A DNA stretch of 64,000 bases from Methylomonas montana (GTDB taxonomy: Bacteria > Pseudomonadota > Gammaproteobacteria > Methylococcales > Methylomonadaceae). The notes under the pieces are model-generated. The model worked only from the letters and a program-made list of their open reading frames with translations, was not told the origin of the DNA and made no database searches. Below are positions 16,802 to 25,631 of this stretch, piece by piece (within the stretch, counting starts at the first letter, position 1; each line of letters begins with the position of its first letter). Where the stretch lies: positions 1,240,001-1,304,000 of the forward strand of contig NZ_CP129884.1 in the NCBI RefSeq assembly GCF_030490285.1, written 5' to 3'. The translations under genes were made by a program, and so were the position numbers.

Positions 16802-18178
16802 ATGCCAGGCAGAATTGATTTTACGATGGGTTTTAACCCCCCAAAAGCCGCGAAACGACTGGATGGCGACAGCCATTACCGGGTTTACATGCTCGGACAT
16901 TTTTCCGGCCACACGGATACGCCTTGGGAGCAGCGCAAAATCCGTAAAATCGACATCGATCATTTTGAACAAGTGCAGGCCCAGATCATGCCGACGCTGG
17001 AAATAGCGCCGGGTTCGACGCTGCAATTCGCGGCGCTGGACGACTTTCATCCCGACGTCTGGCTGGGAAAAATCAAGCTATTGGCCGATTTGCGGAGCTT
17101 GAAAAGGGAGTTGAGCAATCCCGATACCGCCGAACACGCGGCGGTGCGGATACAAGCTTATTTTCCGGTCATGCCCGCCGGCGACGCGGCTGTCCAAGTG
17201 CCGGAAGCCACGGAAAGCCAGGAAGACATGCTGGAGCGGCTGTTGGGCAAGAAGCCGGAAAGCCCGGTCGCTGCCGACGATTCGGTCGATAGCTTGTTGA
17301 AACGGATGGTGGCGCCGCATGTGGCCAAGGATGCCGCGCCGCAACACCAGGCTTTGATCGATCTGATCGACGCGACGTTGAGTCAGTTTGTTCGGGAGGT
17401 GCTGCACCGGCCGGATTTTCAAAAATTGGAAGCGCTTTGGCGCGCCGCGGCGATGTTGGTCAATGAAGAATTCGCCGACCGGCACGACATTTTTTTAGTG
17501 GACATCAGCCAAGCCGAATTATCCGCCGAGTCGAAAAGCGGCAGCCAAGCCTTTGCACGGAAGTTGCTGAGCCATGTTCAAGATAACGACGATCAAGCCG
17601 ATGTTTTGTTGGTCGGCGACTATGGTTTTACCGATAGTGCCGGCGATAAAAGTTTGCTGATATTTTGTAGCCAGTTGGCCAAGACATGTGGCGGTCATTT
17701 TCTGGGTGGCGTCGAGCACGCGCTGACCGCCGGCTTGCTGGCCGGCGATGCTGAAACCATCCAAAATTGGGCAGAATATCGCCGTGAAACCGCTGCCGAT
17801 AACCTGATACTGGCTTATCCGCGATACTTACTGCGCCTGCCTTATGGTGCGAAACGCGACCCGCTCGAAGCGTTTGTATTTGAAGAATGTTCGCTGATTC
17901 CAAAACCGGATGAATTGCTTTGGGGGAATCCGGCATTTCTCTGCGCTCAGGCGTTGATTAGAATGGCCAATGTTGGAAACGTGGCTGATCCCTACTTCTT
18001 TAACGATATTCCGGCCTTTACCTATCCGCGAGACGACGAGCAAATACTCCAACCGGCAACGGAAAGCGTATTAAACGAAAAGCAGGCGAATTTTTTGTTG
18101 TCGCAAGGCATCGTGCCCTTGATCTGTTTTCGGCAGCGGCAGGGCGTGCGTGTACTGGCGGGTTCAAGCTTGTCTTAA
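16802..18178 (+). CDS. Fused TssB-TssC type VI contractile sheath protein, orphan
   Basis: A 458-residue protein joining both halves of a type VI secretion sheath. Residues 1 to about 110 resemble the small subunit TssB (GRIDFTMGF, YRVYMLGHFSGH, RKIRKIDIDHFEQVQ, FAALDDFHPDVWL); after a variable linker, residues from about 190 resemble the large subunit TssC (FVREVLHRPDFQKLEALWRA, LLVGDYGF, RLPYGAKRDPLEAF). TssB and TssC are normally separate genes (about 165 and 495 aa) next to Hcp, TssE and ClpV. None of those is in this window. It could be a sheath of a reduced or alternative contractile machine, or a relic; the frame is intact. The start is set by AAGGAG. Confidence 0.78.
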   Translation: MPGRIDFTMGFNPPKAAKRLDGDSHYRVYMLGHFSGHTDTPWEQRKIRKIDIDHFEQVQAQIMPTLEIAPGSTLQFAALDDFHPDVWLGKIKLLADLRSLKRELSNPDTAEHAAVRIQAYFPVMPAGDAAVQVPEATESQEDMLERLLGKKPESPVAADDSVDSLLKRMVAPHVAKDAAPQHQALIDLIDATLSQFVREVLHRPDFQKLEALWRAAAMLVNEEFADRHDIFLVDISQAELSAESKSGSQAFARKLLSHVQDNDDQADVLLVGDYGFTDSAGDKSLLIFCSQLAKTCGGHFLGGVEHALTAGLLAGDAETIQNWAEYRRETAADNLILAYPRYLLRLPYGAKRDPLEAFVFEECSLIPKPDELLWGNPAFLCAQALIRMANVGNVADPYFFNDIPAFTYPRDDEQILQPATESVLNEKQANFLLSQGIVPLICFRQRQGVRVLAGSSLS

Positions 18179-18337
18179 TGGTTGATGCGAGCTGTTCGGG
18201 CAATGCCGCATGCTGGCGCTTCTTAAGCGATAGTCTTGGAATGCCTTGTTGAGGAGCTTGCAGGTGGCTGATTGCGCGTGGCAGGGGATTTGATGCTCTC
18301 GCTTAGTCCTAAGCACTTGAGCCAGGTTGGTCCCGAT

Positions 18338-20119
18338 TCAAAATTCGATCCGTTCCGGAGCCACGCGCAACACTTCTTCTATCGTGGTAATGCCCGCCGC
18401 GACTTTCTCCGCGCCGCTCAAGCGCAACGGGCGCATGCCTTCCTTGATGGCGTGGCGTTGCAACAGTAGGGTGTCGCAACCTTCCACGATCAGTTTTTGT
18501 AGCGAGGCACTGTTCTCGAAGATTTCATAGATGCCCACCCGACCGGCAAAGCCGGTGTTGCGGCATTCCTTGCAGCCGACGGCTTTGTAAATTTGTTTGG
18601 GTGTGGCGACTTTAAATGGCGCGACTAGCGCCTGCCATTGGGCTTCGTCCACCGCGGCAGCCGCTTTGCATTGTCGGCACAACACCCGGATCAAGCGTTG
18701 CGCCATGATGCCCAGCACGGTTTGTTGGATCAGATAACCGGGCACACCGAGATTGAGTAAACGGGTGACGGCCGCCGGGGCGCTGTTGGTGTGCAAGGTG
18801 GAAATGACCAAATGCCCGGTCAGCGACGCTTGCACCGCCATTTCCGCGGTTTCCAGGTCGCGAATTTCGCCGACCATGATGATGTCCGGGTCTTGCCGCA
18901 ACAGGGTGCGAATGCCGCTCGCAAAGTCCAGGCCGATATTGGCTTGCACCTGCATCTGATTAAAGGCCGGCTCGATTTGCTCGATCGGGTCTTCGACGGT
19001 GCACAGATTGATTTCCGGCGTTGCCAGCCGTTTTAACGTGGAGTAGAGCGTGGTGGTTTTGCCCGAACCCGTCGGGCCGGTCACCAGAATGATGCCGTGG
19101 GCCTGGCTGGTCATCCGGTTCCAGATATTCAGCTCCTGCTTGTTGAAGCCCAGTTGCTCGTAATCGCGCAACAGGACTTCCGGATCGAAAATCCGCATGA
19201 CCAGTTTCTCGCCGAACGCAGTCGGCATCGTCGATAGCCGCAACTCGATTTCCTTGCCGTTGCTATTTTGGGTCTTGATCCGGCCGTCCTGCGGCAGGCG
19301 TTTTTCGGCGATATTCATCCGGCCGAGTATTTTGGTCCGGCTCAGCACCGCATTCATGATCGGCATCGGCAGTTGATAGACATTATGCAGAATGCCGTCT
19401 ATCCGAAACCGCACATTGCCTTGCAGGCGGCGCGGCTCGATGTGGATGTCGCTGGCGCGTTGATCGAAGGCGTATTGCAACAGCCAGTTGACCAGATTCA
19501 CCACATGCTGATTGTTGGCGTCCAGGTCTGGAATTTGGCTCAGTTCCACCAGTTGTTCGAAGTTTTGGCCTTCGGCTGCCCGGCCGTCGTTTTGCTGCTG
19601 TGCGCCTTTCAGCGATTTGGAAAAATTATAAAACTCGTCCAAATAACGCTTGATCTCGTCCGGATTGGCAAATACGCAGCGGATTTTGCCTTGATGCATC
19701 TTGGCCAGATCCTGCTGCCAGACGCGGACGAATGGTTCGGCTGTGGCGACGACGATTTCGTCGTTGCTGATCTTGATCGGCAGGATGTTGTAATTGCCGG
19801 CGTAAGCCTTGCTGAACAAGGCGGTGACGGTGGGGACATCGACTTTCAGCGGGTCGAAATAGTAATAGGGCAGGGCTAATTTCTTGGCCAGCCATTGGGT
19901 CAGGTCTTCCTGAGTCAGTAGTTTGCCGAGCTGGGTTTGGTCGGCCAGTTCGCATTCGGCCAACACTTTTAATGGGTGCTTGTGTAAATTGACCTTGGCG
20001 CCGGCGAATTGGCGGCATTTTTCGACATCCTTGGCGGATAGCATGCCATCATCCCGCAACCATTTGATCACTTGTTGAATGTCGAGCTTTCGGTCTTCGG
20101 ATTTGGTTTCTTCCCGCAT
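18338..20119 (-). CDS. GspE/PilB/MshE-type secretion ATPase
   Basis: Cytoplasmic hexameric ATPase that powers type II secretion or type IV pilus assembly. The 593 residues comprise an N-terminal MshEN/T2SSE_N-like region, a middle domain (ASDIHIEPRRLQGNVRFRID), the Walker A motif GPTGSGKTTTLYSTL, an Asp box (LCTVEDPIEQ), Walker B (LLRQDPDIIMVGEIRDLETA) and a His box (GHLVISTLHTNSAPAAVTRL). The four-cysteine zinc motif is CRQCKAA plus CKECRNTGFAGRVGIYE. No pseudopilin or pilus gene is adjacent, so the machine it serves cannot be decided from this window. The N-terminal domain of MshE relatives binds c-di-GMP; whether this one does was not established. Confidence 0.88.
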   Translation of the reverse strand: MREETKSEDRKLDIQQVIKWLRDDGMLSAKDVEKCRQFAGAKVNLHKHPLKVLAECELADQTQLGKLLTQEDLTQWLAKKLALPYYYFDPLKVDVPTVTALFSKAYAGNYNILPIKISNDEIVVATAEPFVRVWQQDLAKMHQGKIRCVFANPDEIKRYLDEFYNFSKSLKGAQQQNDGRAAEGQNFEQLVELSQIPDLDANNQHVVNLVNWLLQYAFDQRASDIHIEPRRLQGNVRFRIDGILHNVYQLPMPIMNAVLSRTKILGRMNIAEKRLPQDGRIKTQNSNGKEIELRLSTMPTAFGEKLVMRIFDPEVLLRDYEQLGFNKQELNIWNRMTSQAHGIILVTGPTGSGKTTTLYSTLKRLATPEINLCTVEDPIEQIEPAFNQMQVQANIGLDFASGIRTLLRQDPDIIMVGEIRDLETAEMAVQASLTGHLVISTLHTNSAPAAVTRLLNLGVPGYLIQQTVLGIMAQRLIRVLCRQCKAAAAVDEAQWQALVAPFKVATPKQIYKAVGCKECRNTGFAGRVGIYEIFENSASLQKLIVEGCDTLLLQRHAIKEGMRPLRLSGAEKVAAGITTIEEVLRVAPERIEF

Positions 20120-20564
20120 GGGTCTGGATTCGCGTGGTGGGATGGCGATAGTCTAACCAAATATCCGGGCCGCGGTGGAGAATTAACCGGCCGGTTGGCT
20201 GTGCGATGTCACTGGCAAATGCCTGTTAAAAAATGGATGACTGGAATGAACACAATGATTTGAGGATTATCTGCTGTCGGCCAATCGGTTTTTGTAGAAA
20301 TTAAATCAGTGGGAGTTCGATTGCCGAAGCCATGCGCACAGTCGAAAAATGCCAACAAGGCTGGCCACCTCAGTGTTGCCGATGTTGCTACAATAGACCA
20401 TCAGGCATCACGAAAATCACGATATGACGGGTGTTAAGATATTTATCGCAACAGCGCTTAATACCTGTTTTTTTATTTTTGCTCGCGTTGCCAACCCAAG
20501 CCAAATTGGAATGTTTAACCACGCTTAAACTTGGCCGGTATTCAAAACTCGCCTACACCTATTT
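20120..20564. other. Divergent intergenic region, no gene seen
   Basis: 445 bases between the secretion ATPase and mnmH, which diverge. I see no conserved frame, tRNA or riboswitch fold. It should carry both promoters; the AT-rich part around 20430-20490 (GTTAAGATATTTATC, TTTTTTTATTTTT) is the likely place. Confidence 0.4.
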
Positions 20565-21647
20565 ATGATCAAACACCCCACTATGCCGGCAGCCGAGGCT
20601 TTCAAACTACTCGGCAATCATGAAGTTGCGATCGTCGATGTCAGGTCGGAGGGCGAATTTGAGAAGGCTCATTTCGATAATACGGTCAATATCCCGATCC
20701 TGTCCGATGCGCATCGGCATGAGGTGGGGCTGACGTATAAACTCGAAGGCTCCACAGCGGCACAGGTGTTGGGGCATCAACTGGTCAGCGGCGATTACAA
20801 GGACAATATGATTCAGCGTTGGTGCGAGCTTATCAAAAGCCATCCCCGGCAAGCGGCATTGATCTTTTGCTGGCGCGGCGGGCTGCGTTCTCGCTTGTCT
20901 CAAGACTGGGTCTACCAAAACGGTTGCGAAGTGATTCGCGTCGAAGGCGGTTATAAAGCCCTGAGACATGAAGCACTCAAGGTGCTGGAAAATCCTGCGC
21001 CGTTTATCGTGCTTTCCGGCATGACCGGGGCAGGTAAAACCCGCTTGCTGCACCAACTGCGCAGCTATGTCGATATCGAAGGCATCGCCAAACACAGGGG
21101 CAGCGCCTTTGGCTGGCATTTCGGCGCCACTCAGCCGCAACAAGCCACTTTCGAAAACCTGCTGGCGCAAGCGTTTTACCAAGTTTCCGGAAACTACCTG
21201 CTGGAAGACGAAAGCCCCAATATCGGCCGCTGCCACCTGCCCGATCACATCTATGCCCGTATGGCCCAGGCGCCGATGGTGATGATAGATATGCCTGTCC
21301 GACTGCGGGCCTTGGAAATTTATCGGGAATACATACAGGCGCCTCATGCGGGCGGCGTGCCTTTGCATGACGTGGAAAACCGCTTCCTGCAAAATATGGA
21401 AAAAATCCGCAACCGGCTGGGCGGCCTGGAGTGCGAGCACATTAAAAATCTGCTGAAGACAGCCTTTGCTGTCGATGTCACTCATGAAGACAGCGAAGCG
21501 GCCCATCTTGACTGGATAGCGCGTTTGCTGACGGTCTATTACGACAAGCGCTATCTGTATGCGCTTTCGCTGAAAGCGCGGCCAACCTTATTTAAAGGTT
21601 CCTGGCAGGAATGTCTGGATTTTTTAAAGGATCTGCAACATGCATAA
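20565..21647 (+). CDS. mnmH: tRNA 2-selenouridine synthase (MnmH/SelU)
   Basis: Converts 2-thiouridine to 2-selenouridine at the wobble base of certain tRNAs, using selenophosphate and a geranylated intermediate. The 360-residue protein has an N-terminal rhodanese domain (VAIVDVRSEGEFEKAHFDNT) with the active-site loop FCWRGGLRSR, whose Cys is the catalytic residue, and a C-terminal P-loop domain (SGMTGAGKTRLL). Length and architecture match E. coli YbbB/SelU. It overlaps the following selD fusion gene by eight bases, so the selenium donor and its user are coupled. Confidence 0.94.
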   Translation: MIKHPTMPAAEAFKLLGNHEVAIVDVRSEGEFEKAHFDNTVNIPILSDAHRHEVGLTYKLEGSTAAQVLGHQLVSGDYKDNMIQRWCELIKSHPRQAALIFCWRGGLRSRLSQDWVYQNGCEVIRVEGGYKALRHEALKVLENPAPFIVLSGMTGAGKTRLLHQLRSYVDIEGIAKHRGSAFGWHFGATQPQQATFENLLAQAFYQVSGNYLLEDESPNIGRCHLPDHIYARMAQAPMVMIDMPVRLRALEIYREYIQAPHAGGVPLHDVENRFLQNMEKIRNRLGGLECEHIKNLLKTAFAVDVTHEDSEAAHLDWIARLLTVYYDKRYLYALSLKARPTLFKGSWQECLDFLKDLQHA

Positions 21648-23907
21648 CAGCCCGGCTCCTGTCGTCTCGGACTTGATCCTACTTGGCGGCGGCCATGCCA
21701 ATATCCAGGTCTTGAAGATGCTGGCGATGAATCCCATCGGCGGCCTGAGAGTCACATTAATCTCCGATCAGACCCATTCGCCGTACTCCGGCATGATACC
21801 CGGCTTTCTGGCCGGTTATTATTCTTACGAGGAATGTCATTTTGATTTGCGCAGGATCTGCGAAGAGCTCGGTCAGCGTTTCATCAAGGCCAAAATTATC
21901 GGGCTGGACCCACACAGCAAAACCGTCCAACTGGAGAATAGAGCCGAAATCCGTTACGACTGCGCGGCTATCAATGTCGGCATTCAGCCCAGGAGCATAG
22001 AACATTTATCGGCAGAAGCAGCGGCAAAACTGATCCCGCTCAAGCCGATTTCCCGGTTTATCGCGCATTGGCAGCGACTGATTGCCGACCTTGCGGCTTA
22101 TCGAGGCGATGAGCCCTTACGACTTGCTGTGGTCGGGGCCGGCGCCTCGGGCGTCGAAATCGCGATCATCCTGAAAATGCTGATAACCCAAAACCGCTGG
22201 AACGCCGAGGTGAGCCTGATACACCGCCATGAGTTTCTGATTTCGGCAAAAGACCTGCGCGCCCAGCAGCGGCTGGCAAAAACGCTTAACGATTTGAACA
22301 TAGCAGTGTTTCAGAACACCGAAGTGCTGGAAGTGCATGAAAAAGGGCTGCTGCTGAAAGACGCTAATGGGCAGATTCATAGCGAAGATTTTTATCGGGC
22401 GCTGATCGCCACTCAGGCCGCCGCGCCGGATTGGTTCAAAAGCTCGGGGCTTTCGGTCGATCAGGACGGTTTCGTCAAAGTTACCGGGAAACTTCAAGTC
22501 GAAAATACCGAGGCCCTGTTTGCCGCCGGCGATTGCATCCACTTCTCGCCTTCGCCGTTGAAGAAGGCTGGGGTTTATGCGGTCCGGCAAGGCATGGTGC
22601 TTGAACACAATATCCGCGCCTTTTTTACCCGGCAATCCGCGTTAAAAACCTTTCATCCTAAAAAGCATGTGCTGTCCTTGATTACGATCGGCGAGCGGCA
22701 GGCGCTGGTTCACCAGGACGACGTTTCCATCCTCAGATGGATGTGGCCTTCGCTGTTGTGGCGGGTCAAAGATCAAATCGACAGACGCTTCATGCAGCGT
22801 TTCCAGGCCGAGACTTTCAGCGCAAAGCCGGAGCATTTCAGTAAAACCATGCCGGCGCCCAAAACCACCCTGGTGCCGGCGGATTGGCAGGACAACACCT
22901 GCGGCGGCTGCGGCAGCAAGCTGGCGGCGTCCACGCTGACGCAAAGCCTTAATAAACTGGCGATTCCGCAACACGACTTAGTGCTGCTCGGCGTGAACGA
23001 TGGCGAAGACTGCGCGTTGACCCGGTTTTCCGAGCAAACGCTGTGTTTGCAGACGATTGACCAGTTCCGTTCCTTCATTTCAGACCCTTATGTCTTCGGG
23101 CAAATCGCCACCCAGCATGCCTTGAGCGATGTCTATGCGATGGGCGGCGTCGCCAAGACCGCCCAAGTCGGTTTAACGCTGCAGGCGGCCACCGAAAGGA
23201 TACAACAGGAAGATATTTTCCAGGTCATGTCGGGCGTACTGGACATTTTGACTAAAAGCGGCGTTGCTCTGGTCGGCGGCCACACCGGCGAAGGATCGGA
23301 GTTCTCGATTTCTATTGCCGTTCAGGGCGAAGTGGCGCCGGACCAAGTTTTAAGAAAACAGCTGACCAAGCCCGGCAACCGCTTGATCCTGACCAAACCC
23401 ATCGGCACGGGCGCGATCTTTGCGGCCAACATGTTGGCCCAGGCCAACGGCAAGCTGGTGGATGAGGCGCTTTCCAGCATGCTGCAATCCAACAAGATCG
23501 CGATGGAAGCGATACGGGGCTTTGATATTTCCGGTTGCACGGATATTACCGGTTTTGGCGTATTGGGCCACGCCTTTGAAATGATGGGAAAAGGCGAGGG
23601 CGCCTTGGGGGTTAAAATCGACTATAAGGCCATCCCCTTATTCGCCGGCGTTGCCGAATTATTCAATCAAGGCTATTTCGCCTCTATCGCGCCCAAAAAC
23701 CATGCTTCCTTGGCTTGCCTGCTGAATGCCGACGTCACCCTGCAAAACTTTCCGGCGCTGTTCGATCCGCAAACCAGCGGTGGACTTTTGTTTTCGGTGC
23801 CGATCGAGCAGACGGCAGATTGTCTAACCGCCCTGCATGACAGCGGCGTATCCAGGGCTTGTGTGATAGGCGAAGTGATTGGCACGAATGAAATAATCAT
23901 TCAATGA
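21640..23907 (+). CDS. selD: FAD-dependent oxidoreductase-SelD fusion (selenide, water dikinase)
   Basis: A 755-residue fusion. The N-terminal half (about 1-390) is an NDH-2-like pyridine nucleotide-disulfide oxidoreductase with the dinucleotide motifs LILLGGGHANIQVLKML and LAVVGAGASGVEIAI and the ALFAAGDCIHFSPSPLKKAG segment. The C-terminal half (about 410-755) is selenophosphate synthetase: CGGCGSKLAAS holds the catalytic Cys/Lys region, followed by ALSDVYAMGGVAKTAQVGLT, VGGHTGEGSEFSISIA, TDITGFGVLGHAFEM and DPQTSGGLLFSVP. The reductase may supply selenide from a selenium donor; that is an inference from the fusion. The active-site position is Cys, not selenocysteine. Confidence 0.93.
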   Translation: MHNSPAPVVSDLILLGGGHANIQVLKMLAMNPIGGLRVTLISDQTHSPYSGMIPGFLAGYYSYEECHFDLRRICEELGQRFIKAKIIGLDPHSKTVQLENRAEIRYDCAAINVGIQPRSIEHLSAEAAAKLIPLKPISRFIAHWQRLIADLAAYRGDEPLRLAVVGAGASGVEIAIILKMLITQNRWNAEVSLIHRHEFLISAKDLRAQQRLAKTLNDLNIAVFQNTEVLEVHEKGLLLKDANGQIHSEDFYRALIATQAAAPDWFKSSGLSVDQDGFVKVTGKLQVENTEALFAAGDCIHFSPSPLKKAGVYAVRQGMVLEHNIRAFFTRQSALKTFHPKKHVLSLITIGERQALVHQDDVSILRWMWPSLLWRVKDQIDRRFMQRFQAETFSAKPEHFSKTMPAPKTTLVPADWQDNTCGGCGSKLAASTLTQSLNKLAIPQHDLVLLGVNDGEDCALTRFSEQTLCLQTIDQFRSFISDPYVFGQIATQHALSDVYAMGGVAKTAQVGLTLQAATERIQQEDIFQVMSGVLDILTKSGVALVGGHTGEGSEFSISIAVQGEVAPDQVLRKQLTKPGNRLILTKPIGTGAIFAANMLAQANGKLVDEALSSMLQSNKIAMEAIRGFDISGCTDITGFGVLGHAFEMMGKGEGALGVKIDYKAIPLFAGVAELFNQGYFASIAPKNHASLACLLNADVTLQNFPALFDPQTSGGLLFSVPIEQTADCLTALHDSGVSRACVIGEVIGTNEIIIQ

Positions 23908-24200
23908 CACAAGTGTTCGGTTGAAAAGCCAAACAAATCCAATAGCGGTGCAGCTATTCGATAAATTTTCGAATATCCGTTAAAAATCGTAATTCGGACG
24001 ACTATCAGAGAAAACGTGATCGGCTGGCAGGTTTGACTCAATCAATTTCGACCACTTCGACCGCGTACTACAAGCCAATTACTGTCTTTCAAGGTCTGCC
24101 CTGAAATGGCAGCTTTTAACCTGATCCTAATCAAAGCTTAAGTAGATTTTAAGTGGCCGGCTATAGAATTTGCGGCAAGTGAATAATTTATGGAGAAAAC

Positions 24201-24590
24201 ATGAAAAAGAAATATTTATCAACAATGCTGGTACTTTCTGCATTAGCGACCGGCTGCGCGTCGATGAGCGGCTGGCGCCCAATTGTCGATCCGCGTATGG
24301 ACCAACATCCAGAAACCGCTCAGCGCGACATGGTCGAGTGTAAGGCACTGGCAGATCAGGCATCGGATATCACCAAAGAAGTCGCCATGGGGGCCGGTGT
24401 TGGTGCTGTCACCGGCGCAGCTGGTGGCGCAGCGGTTGGCGCTATAGCGGGTAGTGCTGCAACAGGTGCCGCAGGTGGTGCCATTTTGGCCGTTCCCGCC
24501 GGATTGTGGAAAGGTTATGAAGCCAACGAGGACTTTAAACGAGCATTCAAAAACTGTATGCGCCAGCGTGGCCATACACTGGTCAACTAA
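24201..24590 (+). CDS. Glycine-zipper lipoprotein
   Basis: A 129-residue lipoprotein: signal peptide with lipobox LATGC (Cys19), a short periplasmic segment with a conserved-looking DMVECKALADQ, then a glycine-zipper hairpin (VGAVTGAAGGAAVGAIAG, repeated GxxxG spacing) and a charged C-terminus with a second Cys (FKNCMRQRGHTLVN). Glycine-zipper lipoproteins associate with the outer membrane and are often envelope-stress induced. Preceded by TATGGAG and a T/A-rich upstream region; no operon partner. Confidence 0.82.
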   Translation: MKKKYLSTMLVLSALATGCASMSGWRPIVDPRMDQHPETAQRDMVECKALADQASDITKEVAMGAGVGAVTGAAGGAAVGAIAGSAATGAAGGAILAVPAGLWKGYEANEDFKRAFKNCMRQRGHTLVN

Positions 24591-24812
24591 AGGCCACCTG
24601 GAAAATCCGAAATCTCTGCTGCGGACGTACATCAGGTAGCAAATAAAGTGAGAACCTGATGTACTCGCACAATATCGACAATGCTTCTGCCTTCGCCGTC
24701 TTGGTCGACCTAGAAGGTTTCGAAGCTTCTGCCTGCCTGCTGCCGAAGTTTTCGATCGCCCAGTCCTCTTGGTTGGGGTTTTGGCATCTCTTAAAGGCTA
24801 TCTTTTCAGAGC

Positions 24813-25535
24813 TTAATGATGGTGATCATGCCCCATTTGCGCCTGAACTTTGATGACAAAAGGGTCGTACTCTTTATCGCCTAAATCGGCGTAATCGATA
24901 ATGTCATAACCGTTGGTGGGGGTGGGTTGCCAGGGCGCGGCATTCAACTCATACGCGTTCAATAATTCAGTATGCTCGAACACGCCGTCCTGTTCTCGGT
25001 CTATCAGAACGGGTAGACCCAGGTCCATCCGGATCACGATATGCCATTGCGAATCGCCGATTTTTCCTTGATATTCGCGAACGGGGTGGTTATCCGACCA
25101 TTCCACATTGCCGGCAGTCAATTGTTCCAAGACTTTTTCATCCACGAGCAGCGCCAGTTGCTGCCAGGAAGGTTTGGTATCCAACATCCGCAAATCATCT
25201 TCCTGGAACTCAATCGCCCGACGATCGGCGTGATACAACTTGCGATGGATTATTGCTTTACCATCGCGCTGCCACAATTCGCCTAGACCAAGTTGCGGGC
25301 GTTCAATTACGATTTGTTGGCCGTTGCGCCAGAATCGCCATGTCACATCGTCTGCAATGGTGTCGTGATGTTCATGCCCTTCACCCTCGCGCGCCGTCCT
25401 ATATTCAGCCGCTACTTTAGGTAAATTTTCAGAGGATAAATCGATGACGCTACCTGCGTCGGCATGTCGGGCTGGGTGGCTGCTGCAAGCGACCGCTAAA
25501 ATTAAGGCAGACAAGGGAAATAACTTATTTAACAT
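24813..25535 (-). CDS. Unknown lipoprotein next to alkaline phosphatase
   Basis: A 240-residue protein with a signal peptide and lipobox LAVAC, then a beta-rich domain (DVTWRFWRNGQQIVIERPQL, HRKLYHADRRAIEFQEDDLR, VREYQGKIGDSQWHIVIRMD) and a His-rich end (MGHDHHH). An internal GEGHEHHD patch repeats the His theme, suggesting metal (Zn) binding. I do not recognise the family. It follows the alkaline phosphatase gene, whose own N-terminus is His-rich (DDHHEHH), but a terminator separates them, so co-regulation is not proven. The ATG at 25535 is preferred because it starts a proper signal peptide. Confidence 0.7.
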   Translation of the reverse strand: MLNKLFPLSALILAVACSSHPARHADAGSVIDLSSENLPKVAAEYRTAREGEGHEHHDTIADDVTWRFWRNGQQIVIERPQLGLGELWQRDGKAIIHRKLYHADRRAIEFQEDDLRMLDTKPSWQQLALLVDEKVLEQLTAGNVEWSDNHPVREYQGKIGDSQWHIVIRMDLGLPVLIDREQDGVFEHTELLNAYELNAAPWQPTPTNGYDIIDYADLGDKEYDPFVIKVQAQMGHDHHH

Positions 25536-25581
25536 TGGAATAGAAATTCTTAATATGGATACTGCGTCGTGCAGAAAGGTC

Positions 25582-25610
25582 AAAAAAGTCAGGGGCGCTA
25601 GGCGCCCCTG
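25582..25610 (-). terminator. Rho-independent terminator of phoA
   Basis: Read on the minus strand: CAGGGGCGC, a 3-base loop, GCGCCCCTG, then ACTTTTTTG. A perfect 9-bp GC-rich stem with a T-run, 22 bases past the alkaline phosphatase stop. Confidence 0.88.
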
Positions 25611-25631
25611 AGTACGGTTTACTACAGACGA

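Noticed and set aside
19268..19879. Plus-strand 203-codon frame opposite the secretion ATPase
   Set aside because: Shadow frame of a clear GspE-type gene on the other strand.
22861..22950. Possible selenocysteine codon in selD
   Set aside because: The active-site position is a Cys codon and the frame has no in-frame TGA; no SECIS needed.
24659..24853. Short plus-strand frame after the glycine-zipper lipoprotein
   Set aside because: No ribosome site, and its end overlaps the 3' end of the lipoprotein gene on the minus strand.
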